DNA of 36,952 nt from Cytophagales bacterium (GTDB lineage Bacteria; Bacteroidota; Bacteroidia; Cytophagales; 172606-1): positions 1-36,952 of the forward strand of contig JAUJMU010000015.1 of the NCBI GenBank assembly GCA_030446715.1. Reading direction: 5' to 3'. Positions 1 to 6,780 of the stretch are shown here, piece by piece. Within the stretch, counting starts at the first letter, position 1; every line of letters begins with the position of its first letter. The notes beneath the pieces are model-generated. The model saw nothing but the letters and a program-made list of their open reading frames with translations, had not been told where the DNA came from and did not search any database. The translations under genes and the position numbers were made by a program.

Positions 1-22
1 GGAACCGAACAGGGAAAGCGTC

Positions 23-38
23 GGGGGCTTCGGCCCCC
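23..38. other. Perfect GC hairpin with TTCG loop
   Basis: GGGGGC and GCCCCC form a perfect 6-bp stem closed by a TTCG tetraloop. No T-run follows on either strand (a C-rich tract lies to the right), so this is not a clear intrinsic terminator. It lies at the sharp change from GC-rich to AT-rich sequence before the first gene and may be the end of an off-window gene. Confidence 0.35.
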
Positions 39-62
39 ACAACACCCCCCCCCGACCACCCT

Positions 63-809
63 ATGAGCACTCCAGACTATCCACGGCTAAAATCAACTCA
101 TCCACCCTACCACACATTCCCCGGTAGGGAATGTTTAAAGTGTCTTTTGGTATCACATCATCAGGATATTAACTTGATATTTGAAACACCACGTTTCACT
201 ATCCAAGAGATTGAAATAATTGGCGAAACTTTGGAGTTAGAGGCACAAGAAACCGAATTGCAAAAAAGTCAAATATTGGCAATGTTTGAAAAATTTGTTA
301 GTGAAAATCCAATTTTTGCGAGTGATGAAAAGTTACAAAATACTATTAATCGTCTAAAAGATTTCAGAGAGAAATTAAGCAAAGACGAATTAAATCAACT
401 TTTTGAAGAGCAAGGTTTAAACAACAGAACTAAAATCAAAAAAGCCTTTTGCGATTTTTATTTTCAAAATTCAGCACAGTATTTGGAAAAAAAAGACGTG
501 TTGCATCACTTCTTTAAAAGTAAAAAAGAAATAGAAGAATTGTTTGCTTCTAATACAAACATTTATTACCAAGATGAAAACATAACGGAGGCTTTTTATT
601 TTGTAGGCGTTGTACCTAAAAAGATACAAACAAGTTTCCAAAATGCCACCAACATCCGCAAGATAAAAGCAGTCAGAAACTTGAAAGGACAACAGAGCCA
701 ACTTGTATTTGACCAACTTTTGCAAACAATGGCGGTAGATTTTGTAAAACAAGGAAGTTTGACAGTGCTACCGTTTCCGTTTAAATACTTGCGAGAGATA
801 CAAAAGTAA
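63..809 (+). CDS. Hypothetical protein, AT-rich, possibly 5'-truncated
   Basis: I do not recognise this 248-residue protein. From about residue 40 it is rich in Lys, Glu, Gln and Phe, with predicted helical stretches, and ends in an aromatic segment. No signal peptide or membrane segment is visible. The first 30-40 residues are Pro/His-rich and lie in GC-richer DNA; base composition changes abruptly near position 150, so the N-terminus may be a fusion or a misassigned start. The gene is much more AT-rich than the backbone genes to its right and ends a few bases before an attC-like site. That makes it a candidate gene of an upstream cassette whose left end is outside the window. Function unknown; acquisition by transfer is an inference from composition and position. 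Confidence 0.55.
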   Translation: MSTPDYPRLKSTHPPYHTFPGRECLKCLLVSHHQDINLIFETPRFTIQEIEIIGETLELEAQETELQKSQILAMFEKFVSENPIFASDEKLQNTINRLKDFREKLSKDELNQLFEEQGLNNRTKIKKAFCDFYFQNSAQYLEKKDVLHHFFKSKKEIEELFASNTNIYYQDENITEAFYFVGVVPKKIQTSFQNATNIRKIKAVRNLKGQQSQLVFDQLLQTMAVDFVKQGSLTVLPFPFKYLREIQK

Positions 810-813
810 ATGC

Positions 814-944
814 GTGCAACATTGCATTTGTGGCAAGGCGGGCAGACGTGCTAAATTAAACTTTTGTACTTTATATTGGCTTTTGTGCGTATGGGAAAGG
901 AAGTGCTACTAATCCCGCCCTGCACAAATGCTTTTCCGTTGGCA
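814..944 (+). repeat. attC-like recombination site (left array)
   Basis: R''-like GTGCAAC (814-820) and R'-like GTTGGCA (938-944) bracket a long imperfect inverted repeat. The 5' arm GCATTTGTGGCAAGGCGGG (824-842) pairs with CCCGCCCTGCACAAATGC (914-931): 17 of 18 positions pair, with one bulged G and one A/C mismatch. An unpaired ATT on the left and TTTTCC on the right separate stem from boxes, like the unpaired central spacers of attC sites, and the bulged base resembles an extrahelical base. The 131-bp length is in the range of long attC sites. It lies directly after one gene and before the next cassette, in the orientation expected. Assignment rests on structure; no integrase gene is in view. 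Confidence 0.68.
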
Positions 945-995
945 GCCATTTTATTCTAAACGCTGTCTGTTGACAAAATACTTAAATCTGACATT

Positions 996-1229
996 ATGGA
1001 AATCAAAGTGCAAGTACCGTTTCAACAACTTCTGACAATAGTAAAGGCCCTGACACCGGCGCAGAAAGCCGAGTTACGTAAGGAACTTGATGAAGAAAAG
1101 CCAGCTTCTGATCCCAAAGAAGATGACTTCATCAACTTTTTGCTCAATGGCCCGGTATATACCGACAAAGACATAGCCATTATTGAAGAAAACAGAAAAA
1201 GTATTGCAGCATGGCGGACAAAAAGTTAA
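996..1229 (+). CDS. Antitoxin of PIN-domain toxin pair 1
   Basis: A 77-residue acidic protein starting at an ATG, with an N-terminal segment of the form MEIKV..PFQQLL.IVKALTPAQKAELRKEL. This is the style of small Bacteroidota antitoxins encoded just before PIN-domain toxins. By family precedent it would bind and neutralise the toxin and repress the shared promoter. Its last codons overlap the start of the toxin gene by 19 nt, so the two are probably translationally coupled. It is the first gene of a putative cassette that starts at the attC-like R' box about 50 bp upstream. No recognisable DNA-binding fold can be assigned by eye. The antitoxin call rests on size, order and overlap more than on a diagnostic motif. 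Confidence 0.72.
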   Translation: MEIKVQVPFQQLLTIVKALTPAQKAELRKELDEEKPASDPKEDDFINFLLNGPVYTDKDIAIIEENRKSIAAWRTKS

Positions 1230-1615
1230 TGATTGATACAAGCATTCTTATTGACTATTTCCGCAAGAGTGATAAGGCAAATGCAAGATTAATTGCACAT
1301 TTCAGGCAATACAACCGGCTTTATATTTCAAGCATTACCCAATTTGAAGTTTATAATGGTGCGACTGAAGTGCACAAGCAGTTTTGGGAACAAATGCTGC
1401 TAAGGCTAACTATTTTGGACTTCGACGGGAAGGCAGCCAGACAAGCAGCAGAAATTGTTGGACAACTGAAGACCAAGCGAAAAACCATAGACAAGCCGGA
1501 CTTATTTATTGCTGCTACGGCAATTGTACACGGGTTGGCATTTGACACGCTGAACCTTAAACACTTCATTCACATTGACAATCTGGACTTGCTGACAACA
1601 AAAAACGGCAGTTAA
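1211..1615 (+). CDS. PIN-domain ribonuclease toxin (VapC-like), pair 1
   Basis: A 134-residue PIN-domain protein. The acidic metal-binding residues of the family are visible: Asp9 in MIDTS, Glu46 in TQFEVYNG and Asp97 in DKPDLFIAATA, followed by the usual C-terminal strand region (FDTLNLKHF). VapC-type toxins cleave RNA, often initiator tRNA or rRNA; the target here cannot be read from sequence. The ATG lies inside the antitoxin gene. The stop codon TAA overlaps the R''-like box GTTAAC of the following degenerate attC, a tight packing typical of integron cassettes. A pair of this kind would stabilise a cassette array against loss. Confidence 0.85.
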   Translation: MADKKLMIDTSILIDYFRKSDKANARLIAHFRQYNRLYISSITQFEVYNGATEVHKQFWEQMLLRLTILDFDGKAARQAAEIVGQLKTKRKTIDKPDLFIAATAIVHGLAFDTLNLKHFIHIDNLDLLTTKNGS

Positions 1616-1740
1616 CATTGCTTTTACAAAATGGCGGCTGACGAATAAATGCTCAACTACAGGAAGTCAACTTATCTTTGGTGCATGGGTTAAGCTGACG
1701 GAACGCTATTGCCGCCACTGCAGAAATACCCCGAACGTCA
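1610..1740 (+). repeat. Degenerate attC-like site
   Basis: AGTTAAC (1610-1616) is followed by an ATT spacer and a left arm ending in ATGGCGGC (1631-1638). That arm end pairs with GCCGCCA (1711-1717), but the outer stem no longer pairs and no clear R' box (GTTRRRY) follows. GTTAAGC at 1689-1695 is an alternative R' box without a matching stem. Best read as a decayed or recombined attC closing the first toxin-antitoxin cassette. Confidence 0.4.
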
Positions 1741-1780
1741 TCAGCCTTTGTAATCAACACTTTAACTTACCCGAAAACCA

Positions 1781-1858
1781 ATGGCAGAAAACAAAAGTGA
1801 GAATAAACTTCTTGGAGGACTGACCAAAGCCGTAACTCTTGATTTGCCAGCTCAGTAA
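1781..1858 (+). CDS. Short ORF, probable truncated cassette gene
   Basis: An ATG-started ORF of 25 codons, beginning MAENKSENKLLGGL and ending at TAA. Base composition is AT-rich like the toxin-antitoxin genes. It lies between the degenerate attC-like site and the end of the converging hydrolase gene, with no room for a complete gene. It may be the 5' end of a cassette gene whose remainder was lost. I do not recognise it, and it could be a chance ORF. Confidence 0.3.
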   Translation: MAENKSENKLLGGLTKAVTLDLPAQ

Positions 1859-1906
1859 AAACAATCAATCTGAAACCCAAACGGGCTCACGCCCCCACCA
1901 TCCCTC

Positions 1907-2845
1907 CTACTGCCACCTCTCCGCCCCCTGAGCAGGCTTCCATGTGGATTTTGGCTCGAAGTGATTCCAGAGGGTACGCGAAACGTCGCGGAGCAGCACG
2001 TAACCGGCGTTGTTGTGCTCCCAGCTCTGGTCCTGCTGGTTTTTGGTAACCACGCAGAAAACGTAGTCCCCGCCAGGCGCGTTTACCAGCACCACCTCAG
2101 AACGCGACTGGTTGACGGCCCCCTGCTTGGAAGCTACCTGCACGTGGGGCGGTATCTGGGAAAGGGCCTCGCCGTCCCAGTAGATCCGGGTGAGGTTGCG
2201 GTACATCCGTTCGCTGGCCGACGGGCTCACGGCCCGTCCCTCGCGGATAGCGGCCAGTAACCCGGCCATTTCGCGGGGCGTGGTTTGCCCCCAGCCGTAC
2301 TTCTTGCGGTTTGCCTCCCTACCGGGCGTTTTGGAATTGACGCGGGTGTTGGGGAAACCATTGGCGGCCAGCCAGGCATTGATGGCCGTGCCGGTACCTG
2401 CCAGTTGCTGGCTCCAGAGGCTGGCTACGTTGTCGCTGATTGTAATCATCAGCATCACCAGCTTGCTGAGCGGCACTTTGGCACTATCCCGCAACTGGGC
2501 CGTCAGCCCTTCGTCGTCGCCGGGGTAGAAGTTCCGGACCGAATCGACAAAGGTGAGGGGAGCCTGATAGTCCAGTTCACCGCGGTTTATTTTGTCGAAA
2601 ATTCCGATCATGATGGGCACTTTGATCATGCTGGCCGTCGGGAAAAGGGTATCGGCGTTGATGGCGGCGGTTCTGCCCGTCTTCAGGTGCCGGACGTAAA
2701 TGCCCGCGTCGCCTTTGAAGTTGCGGGTCAGGTCTTCCAGCTTTTTCTGCAAAACGGCGTCGGGTTTATCTTTTGTGGGTTGCGCAAGGGCGGATAGCGG
2801 CAAAAAGAGAGTCAGAAACAGGTAAACGTAAATTTTAAGGTGCAT
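1907..2845 (-). CDS. Class A beta-lactamase-related serine hydrolase, secreted
   Basis: 312 residues with a Sec signal peptide (about 1-21, ending ALAQ). It has the penicilloyl serine transferase fold motifs Ser72-x-x-Lys75 (SMIK) and Ser137-Asp138-Asn139 (SDN). Two positions differ from true class A beta-lactamases: the KTG box reads Lys240-Gln-Gly, and in the omega-loop Asn179 is present but the usual catalytic Glu four residues before it is Gly175. The loop is also about two residues shorter. This suggests a periplasmic beta-lactamase2-type hydrolase with weak or no deacylation rather than an efficient antibiotic-degrading enzyme; that is inference. The start is 18 bp from the left boundary of the second toxin-antitoxin cassette, so its own promoter may have been displaced. 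Confidence 0.85.
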   Translation of the reverse strand: MHLKIYVYLFLTLFLPLSALAQPTKDKPDAVLQKKLEDLTRNFKGDAGIYVRHLKTGRTAAINADTLFPTASMIKVPIMIGIFDKINRGELDYQAPLTFVDSVRNFYPGDDEGLTAQLRDSAKVPLSKLVMLMITISDNVASLWSQQLAGTGTAINAWLAANGFPNTRVNSKTPGREANRKKYGWGQTTPREMAGLLAAIREGRAVSPSASERMYRNLTRIYWDGEALSQIPPHVQVASKQGAVNQSRSEVVLVNAPGGDYVFCVVTKNQQDQSWEHNNAGYVLLRDVSRTLWNHFEPKSTWKPAQGAERWQ

Positions 2846-2864
2846 ACGGAGGAAAAAAAAGAAG

Positions 2865-2892
2865 TTGGCAATGATGCTTTTCCGTAACTTTG
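2865..2892 (+). promoter_or_regulatory. Candidate Bacteroidota promoter of toxin-antitoxin pair 2
   Basis: TTG (2865-2867), 17 nt, then TAACTTTG (2885-2892) fits the -33/-7 form of Bacteroidota primary promoters (TTG and TAnnTTTG). The antitoxin ATG follows 13 nt later. The -33 element is formed by the TTGG of the cassette boundary itself. Confidence 0.55.
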
Positions 2893-2905
2893 AGTTTTGA
2901 TTTTT

Positions 2906-3127
2906 ATGGCAGCAGCATCAAATATAAATGATATACTTTCTCAGGTAAAACAACTTGACAAGGAAGACCAGCTCACTCTTCTTCAACGGCTTGCCTCTTT
3001 GCTCAAAAGAGCAGAGGCGACAAAGACGACTTCTGTGCGCCTGACTTCACTTTCCGGTCTGGGCAGCAAAATTTGGAAAAGTAAAGACGACATTGACAAT
3101 TATATTGACGGAGAAAGGCAATGGTAA
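2906..3127 (+). CDS. Antitoxin of PIN-domain toxin pair 2
   Basis: A 73-residue protein. The ATG at 2906 is preferred over an in-frame TTG nine bases upstream because it sits just after a candidate promoter. The N-terminal half is helical (ILSQVKQLDKEDQLTLLQRLA), and the C-terminal RLTSLSGLGSKIW...IDNYIDGERQW is a motif seen in Bacteroidota antitoxins paired with PIN toxins. That acidic/aromatic tail is the likely toxin-binding part. It overlaps the toxin start by 7 nt, indicating coupled translation. Whole-pair boundaries match those of an integron-like cassette. Confidence 0.75.
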   Translation: MAAASNINDILSQVKQLDKEDQLTLLQRLASLLKRAEATKTTSVRLTSLSGLGSKIWKSKDDIDNYIDGERQW

Positions 3128-3558
3128 TTCAGAATTTCGCTTCAAAAGTGGTCTATCCGGACACCGCACCATTGATTTACTTTATTGAAGGGCACAGTAC
3201 TTACCAACCCATTCTTGCCAGCCTTTTTGACTTTAATGACAAAGGTGGCTTTTCTTTTATTACTTCTACTGTAACATTTCTTGAAGTGTTGGTAAAACCT
3301 TTACGGGAAGAACAGGCAGGTGTTGCCAGACAATACAGAGACATACTGACAACTGCACCGGGCATAGAAGTAATTGACATTACTGCTGCCATCGCTGAAA
3401 ACGCTGCCCGGTTGAGAGCCAGGTACAATTTAAGAACACCGGATGCTATTCAACTTGCCACTTCGATTGGAACCGGCGCAGACTATTTTTTAACGAACGA
3501 TCACAGATTAAAAGTAGTCAGTGAAGCAACTATTGTAACAGTCACTGAATTGCAATAG
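3121..3558 (+). CDS. PIN-domain ribonuclease toxin, pair 2
   Basis: 145 residues with complete PIN-domain active-site positions: Asp14 (VYPDTAPLIYFIEG), Glu55 (TFLEVLVKP), Asp108 (RTPDAIQLATS) and Asn126-Asp127 (FLTNDHRL). The family cleaves RNA with divalent metal; its target is not deducible here. It is not closely similar to the first PIN toxin in the window, so the two pairs are separate acquisitions and not a duplication. The stop lies 7 nt before the TGCCAAC box that ends the putative cassette. AT-rich relative to gldG downstream. Confidence 0.88.
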   Translation: MVIQNFASKVVYPDTAPLIYFIEGHSTYQPILASLFDFNDKGGFSFITSTVTFLEVLVKPLREEQAGVARQYRDILTTAPGIEVIDITAAIAENAARLRARYNLRTPDAIQLATSIGTGADYFLTNDHRLKVVSEATIVTVTELQ

Positions 3559-3564
3559 CACTTC

Positions 3565-3594
3565 TGCCAACAGCGGTTTTGTGCAATAGCGGCT
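3565..3594 (+). repeat. Left half of an attC-like site
   Basis: TGCCAAC (3565-3571) is followed by a GCGGTTTTGTGCAATAGCGGC arm resembling the left arm of the attC-like site at 814-944. A clear complementary right arm is not found before gldG; only GCCGCT at 3662-3667 matches its inner end. The site is therefore truncated or degenerate. The rest of the gap to 3734 shows nothing else that I can assign. Confidence 0.4.
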
Positions 3595-3734
3595 GAATAA
3601 TATGGGCTGAACAGCAAGTACACAATTTATTTTTCAAATATAGCCGGCAAGGGTTCCGGCCTGCCGCTGAAGTCAGACGAAAATATCCGGACGCTGTTCC
3701 TTCCGTCTGACTGCTGAACCACCCTTTCCCCCAC

Positions 3735-5402
3735 ATGAAACGCAAAAACCTGCTGCAATTTTTACTTGGTCTGGGCGTCGTGATTGTGCTGAACGTACTG
3801 GCGGCTCAGTTCTTTTTCCGCATTGACCTCACCAGCGACAAACGATACACCCTCTCCCCGGCTACCCGCCAGCTGCTCGAAGACCTCGACGATCAGGTAT
3901 TTGTAACCGTATACATTACCGGCGACCTGCCGGCCGGATTTCAGCGGCTACAGACCGCCGTACGCGAACGACTGGAAGAATTTGAAGTGTACGCCGGCCG
4001 TAACATCCGTTTCCAGTTCACCGATCCGCTGGCAGTGAATGACAAAAGGCTCCGCAACCGCGCCATGGTCGAACTGAGCCGGAAAGGGCTGCGGCCTACC
4101 AATGTATTTGACAATGAAGGCGGCAAACGGGTGGAAAAGGTGGTGATACCCGGCGCTTTGGTGCAATACAAGGGCAAGGAGGCGGCCGTAATGCTGTTGC
4201 GGGGCAATCAGGCCACCAAAGGTCTTACGGCGCAGCAGATTCTGAATCAGTCGGTGGAGAATGTGGAGTACGAACTGGCTTCGGCCATTAAGCAGCTCAC
4301 TACGGAGCGGAAGCGTCGGATCGGCCTGATCAACGGCTACGGCGGACCGGCTCCCCTGCAGCTTGCCGGCCTGATCAACGGCCTGCAACAAAATTACGAC
4401 GTATTTCAGGTAAACCTGCCCGGCCAGCCAACTCTGGAAGGACTCGACGCCGTGCTGGTGATTAAGCCCGACTCCGCCTTCACGGAAGCTGATAAGTACA
4501 AACTGGACCAGTTCATCGTCAACGGCGGCAAGGCCCTTTTCTTTGTGGATGCCCTTAAATCAGACACGCTGAACAAAGCCAGTACGCTGGTGGTGGCGCA
4601 GGACCTGAACCTGGGCGACCTGTTTTTCCGGTACGGTGTGCGGCTCAACGACAATATGGTGCAGGATCTGAACGCCGCTCTCATCCCGATGAACGTAGGC
4701 CGCCTCGGCGACCGGCCGCAGATTGAACTGGTGCCGTGGCGCTTCTTCCCGCTGATCAATACTTTTTCGGGTCATCCGATGGTACGCAACCTGGATGCCG
4801 TGTACGGCCGGTACGCCGGCACCATGGATACGGTGCGGGCCGCCGGCATCCGTAAAACGCCGCTGATGTTTACTTCAAAGTATACCAAAGTGACCACGGC
4901 GCCGGTGCAGATAGACTTTGATCAGGCCCGTACCGAGCCTGATCCCGCTACTTTCAATGCCGGCAGCCAGCCGCTGGCCTACCTGCTGGAGGGCCGGTTC
5001 CGGTCGCTGTACACCAACCGCATTACCGGTAACGATCCAAGGGCGAAGACGTTCCGGGAGTCCGGGCGAGCCTCGGGAGTAGTGATCTGCTCGGATGGCG
5101 ACCTGCCCATCAACGACATTGACCCGCAGACCGGCCGGTTCGTGCCGCTGGGCTTCGATCGTTTTTCGGAAACTACGTTTGCCAACAAAGACTTCGTACT
5201 CAATGCAGTGGGCTACCTGGTGGAGCCGGGCGGCATCATTACCTCCCGGGCCAGGGAGGTGGTGCTGCGTCCGCTGGACCGGCTGCGCATCGGGAACGAA
5301 AGGCTCCAGTGGCAACTGATCAACGTCGGGGCGCCCCTTGTCCTCATTGCCCTGACCGGCCTGCTGCTGACGTTTGTCCGCAAAAGAAAATTTGCCCGGT
5401 AA
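3735..5402 (+). CDS. gldG: GldG, gliding-motility ABC transporter component
   Basis: 555 residues beginning MKRKNLLQFLLGLG, with one N-terminal membrane segment (about 8-28). A large periplasmic ABC_transp_aux-like domain follows (LTSDKRYTLSPATRQLL..., GLINGYGGPAP), and a C-terminal membrane segment (about 530-548) precedes a basic tail RKRKFAR. This is the GldG architecture. With GldF and the ATPase GldA it forms a transporter needed for gliding in Flavobacterium, and homologues are widespread in Bacteroidota. gldF normally lies directly upstream; here it is replaced by a toxin-antitoxin cassette. dnaN follows, as in many relatives. The protein looks intact. Confidence 0.9.
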   Translation: MKRKNLLQFLLGLGVVIVLNVLAAQFFFRIDLTSDKRYTLSPATRQLLEDLDDQVFVTVYITGDLPAGFQRLQTAVRERLEEFEVYAGRNIRFQFTDPLAVNDKRLRNRAMVELSRKGLRPTNVFDNEGGKRVEKVVIPGALVQYKGKEAAVMLLRGNQATKGLTAQQILNQSVENVEYELASAIKQLTTERKRRIGLINGYGGPAPLQLAGLINGLQQNYDVFQVNLPGQPTLEGLDAVLVIKPDSAFTEADKYKLDQFIVNGGKALFFVDALKSDTLNKASTLVVAQDLNLGDLFFRYGVRLNDNMVQDLNAALIPMNVGRLGDRPQIELVPWRFFPLINTFSGHPMVRNLDAVYGRYAGTMDTVRAAGIRKTPLMFTSKYTKVTTAPVQIDFDQARTEPDPATFNAGSQPLAYLLEGRFRSLYTNRITGNDPRAKTFRESGRASGVVICSDGDLPINDIDPQTGRFVPLGFDRFSETTFANKDFVLNAVGYLVEPGGIITSRAREVVLRPLDRLRIGNERLQWQLINVGAPLVLIALTGLLLTFVRKRKFAR

Positions 5403-5429
5403 GGCGGCTGTTTGTCATTTTTCGCTAAC

Positions 5430-5460
5430 TTGAAAATCTGGCCGCCATCTGGTACTTTGC
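5430..5460 (+). promoter_or_regulatory. Candidate promoter of dnaN
   Basis: TTG (5430-5432), 20 nt, then TACTTTGC (5453-5460) is close to the Bacteroidota TTG/TAnnTTTG form but has one fewer base between TA and TTTG. The dnaN ATG is at 5535, leaving a leader of roughly 70 nt. Confidence 0.4.
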
Positions 5461-5534
5461 ACTTTTTGTCGTTACATTTGTCCAATAATCACTCTCTGAT
5501 CATACCACCCACTAAGCCTTAAATCCCCACAGAT

Positions 5535-6659
5535 ATGAAGTTTGTTGTTTCATCCTCCGCCCTGCTCAGGCAACTGACGGGAATCAGCGGGGTGATTACC
5601 ACCAATCCCATTGTGCCTATTCTGGAAAACTTTCTTTTTCAGATTCAGAACGGCAAACTGACGATTACCGCCTCTGACCTGCAGACTTCCATGATTGCGG
5701 AGATGGACATTGACACCCGGGACAACGGCAGCATAGCGGTTCCCGCCAAAATTCTGATTGACACGCTGAAGGGATTGCCCGAGCAGCCGGTAAATTTTCT
5801 GGTGGATGAAAACACGTACGGCATTGAACTGTCCTCTGAAAACGGCCGGTATAAGCTTTCCGGCGAAAATGCCACTGATTTCCCCCGGTTGCCCAGCGTC
5901 AACAAAAACTTTTCGGTAGATTTTTCATCCGACGTACTGGGCCGGGCCATCGGCAATACCATATTTGCGACCAGCAGCGACGAACTGCGGCCCGCCATGA
6001 CGGGGGTTTACTTTCAGCTTTCGGGCGATAGTGTAACTTTTGTAGCCACCGACGGCCACCGGCTGATCCGCTACCGCCGTTCGGACATGACTTCCGACAG
6101 CGAAATATCCATGATTGTGCCACGCAAGGCCCTCAACCTGCTCAAGTCTACGCTGCCTTCCGAAAACACCGTTGTAAGGGCTGAGTTCAGCCAGTCCAAC
6201 GCATTTTTCAGCTTCAACAACATCCGGATGATCTGCCGGCTGGTGGATGAGCGGTTCCCGGATTACGAAAATGCCATTCCCAACAACAACCCCAACGTGA
6301 TGCACATCAGCCGTCTGGAACTGCTGTCGTCCCTGCGGCGGATTTCCATTTATGCCAACCGGGCTACCAACCAGGTCAGGCTGCGCATCACGCCCGACGA
6401 ACTGTTTATCTCGGCGGAAGACCTAGACTTTTCCAATGAAGCCAATGAACGGCTCCCCTGCGAATACACGGGCGAAGAAATGGAAATCGGGTTTAATGCC
6501 CGCTTCCTGATTGAAATGCTCAGCAACCTGGTGGCGCATGACATTACCCTGGAACTCTCGGCACCCAACCGCGCCGGCCTGATCGTGCCCCGCGAAAAAG
6601 AAAACAACGAAGACGTACTGATGCTTGTAATGCCCGTAATGCTCAACAACTACGTGTAG
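5535..6659 (+). CDS. dnaN: DNA polymerase III beta subunit (sliding clamp)
   Basis: 374 residues beginning MKFVVSSSALLRQLTGISGVI, the usual length for the clamp, with three repeated clamp domains (roughly 1-125, 128-245, 247-374). Family signatures are visible: FLFQIQNGKLTITASDLQ, FVATDGHRLIRY and the C-terminal LVMPVMLNNYV close to the family ML..R/N ending. It encircles DNA and tethers polymerase III and repair enzymes. It lies 132 nt after gldG with a candidate promoter between, so it can be expressed separately. Intact, ordinary backbone gene. Confidence 0.97.
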   Translation: MKFVVSSSALLRQLTGISGVITTNPIVPILENFLFQIQNGKLTITASDLQTSMIAEMDIDTRDNGSIAVPAKILIDTLKGLPEQPVNFLVDENTYGIELSSENGRYKLSGENATDFPRLPSVNKNFSVDFSSDVLGRAIGNTIFATSSDELRPAMTGVYFQLSGDSVTFVATDGHRLIRYRRSDMTSDSEISMIVPRKALNLLKSTLPSENTVVRAEFSQSNAFFSFNNIRMICRLVDERFPDYENAIPNNNPNVMHISRLELLSSLRRISIYANRATNQVRLRITPDELFISAEDLDFSNEANERLPCEYTGEEMEIGFNARFLIEMLSNLVAHDITLELSAPNRAGLIVPREKENNEDVLMLVMPVMLNNYV

Positions 6660-6780
6660 AGGCTGATAATACCGGCAAAGCTTACACAAGCCTTGCTTTT
6701 TGCGAAACCCTTGGCAAACTTATTTGTTAAGGGTTTTCTTTTGCAACATGATCCGGATTCAGCCGTACTTCCCGTATGTG

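Larger units (their letters stand above)
939..1616 (+). mobile_element. Putative gene cassette carrying antitoxin/PIN toxin pair 1
   Basis: The cassette would start with TTGGCA of the R' box (938-944), carry two overlapping + strand genes and end at the R''-like box AGTTAAC (1610-1616). The end box does not exactly match the start (TGCCAAC would be expected); the two differ by transitions that still allow G-T wobble pairing. The following ATT spacer matches the left attC-like site. The left boundary is well supported, the right one only moderately. Confidence 0.5.
2864..3571 (+). mobile_element. Putative gene cassette carrying antitoxin/PIN toxin pair 2
   Basis: The segment begins GTTGGCA (2864-2870) and its gene pair is followed 7 nt after the stop codon by TGCCAAC (3565-3571), the exact reverse complement. 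This matches an attC cassette, whose R'' box is complementary to its own first bases. No attC lies on the left: the start sits in the 5' leader of the divergent hydrolase gene, as expected for insertion at a secondary G^TT site. The right side has a left attC arm without a convincing right arm. Confidence 0.5.
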
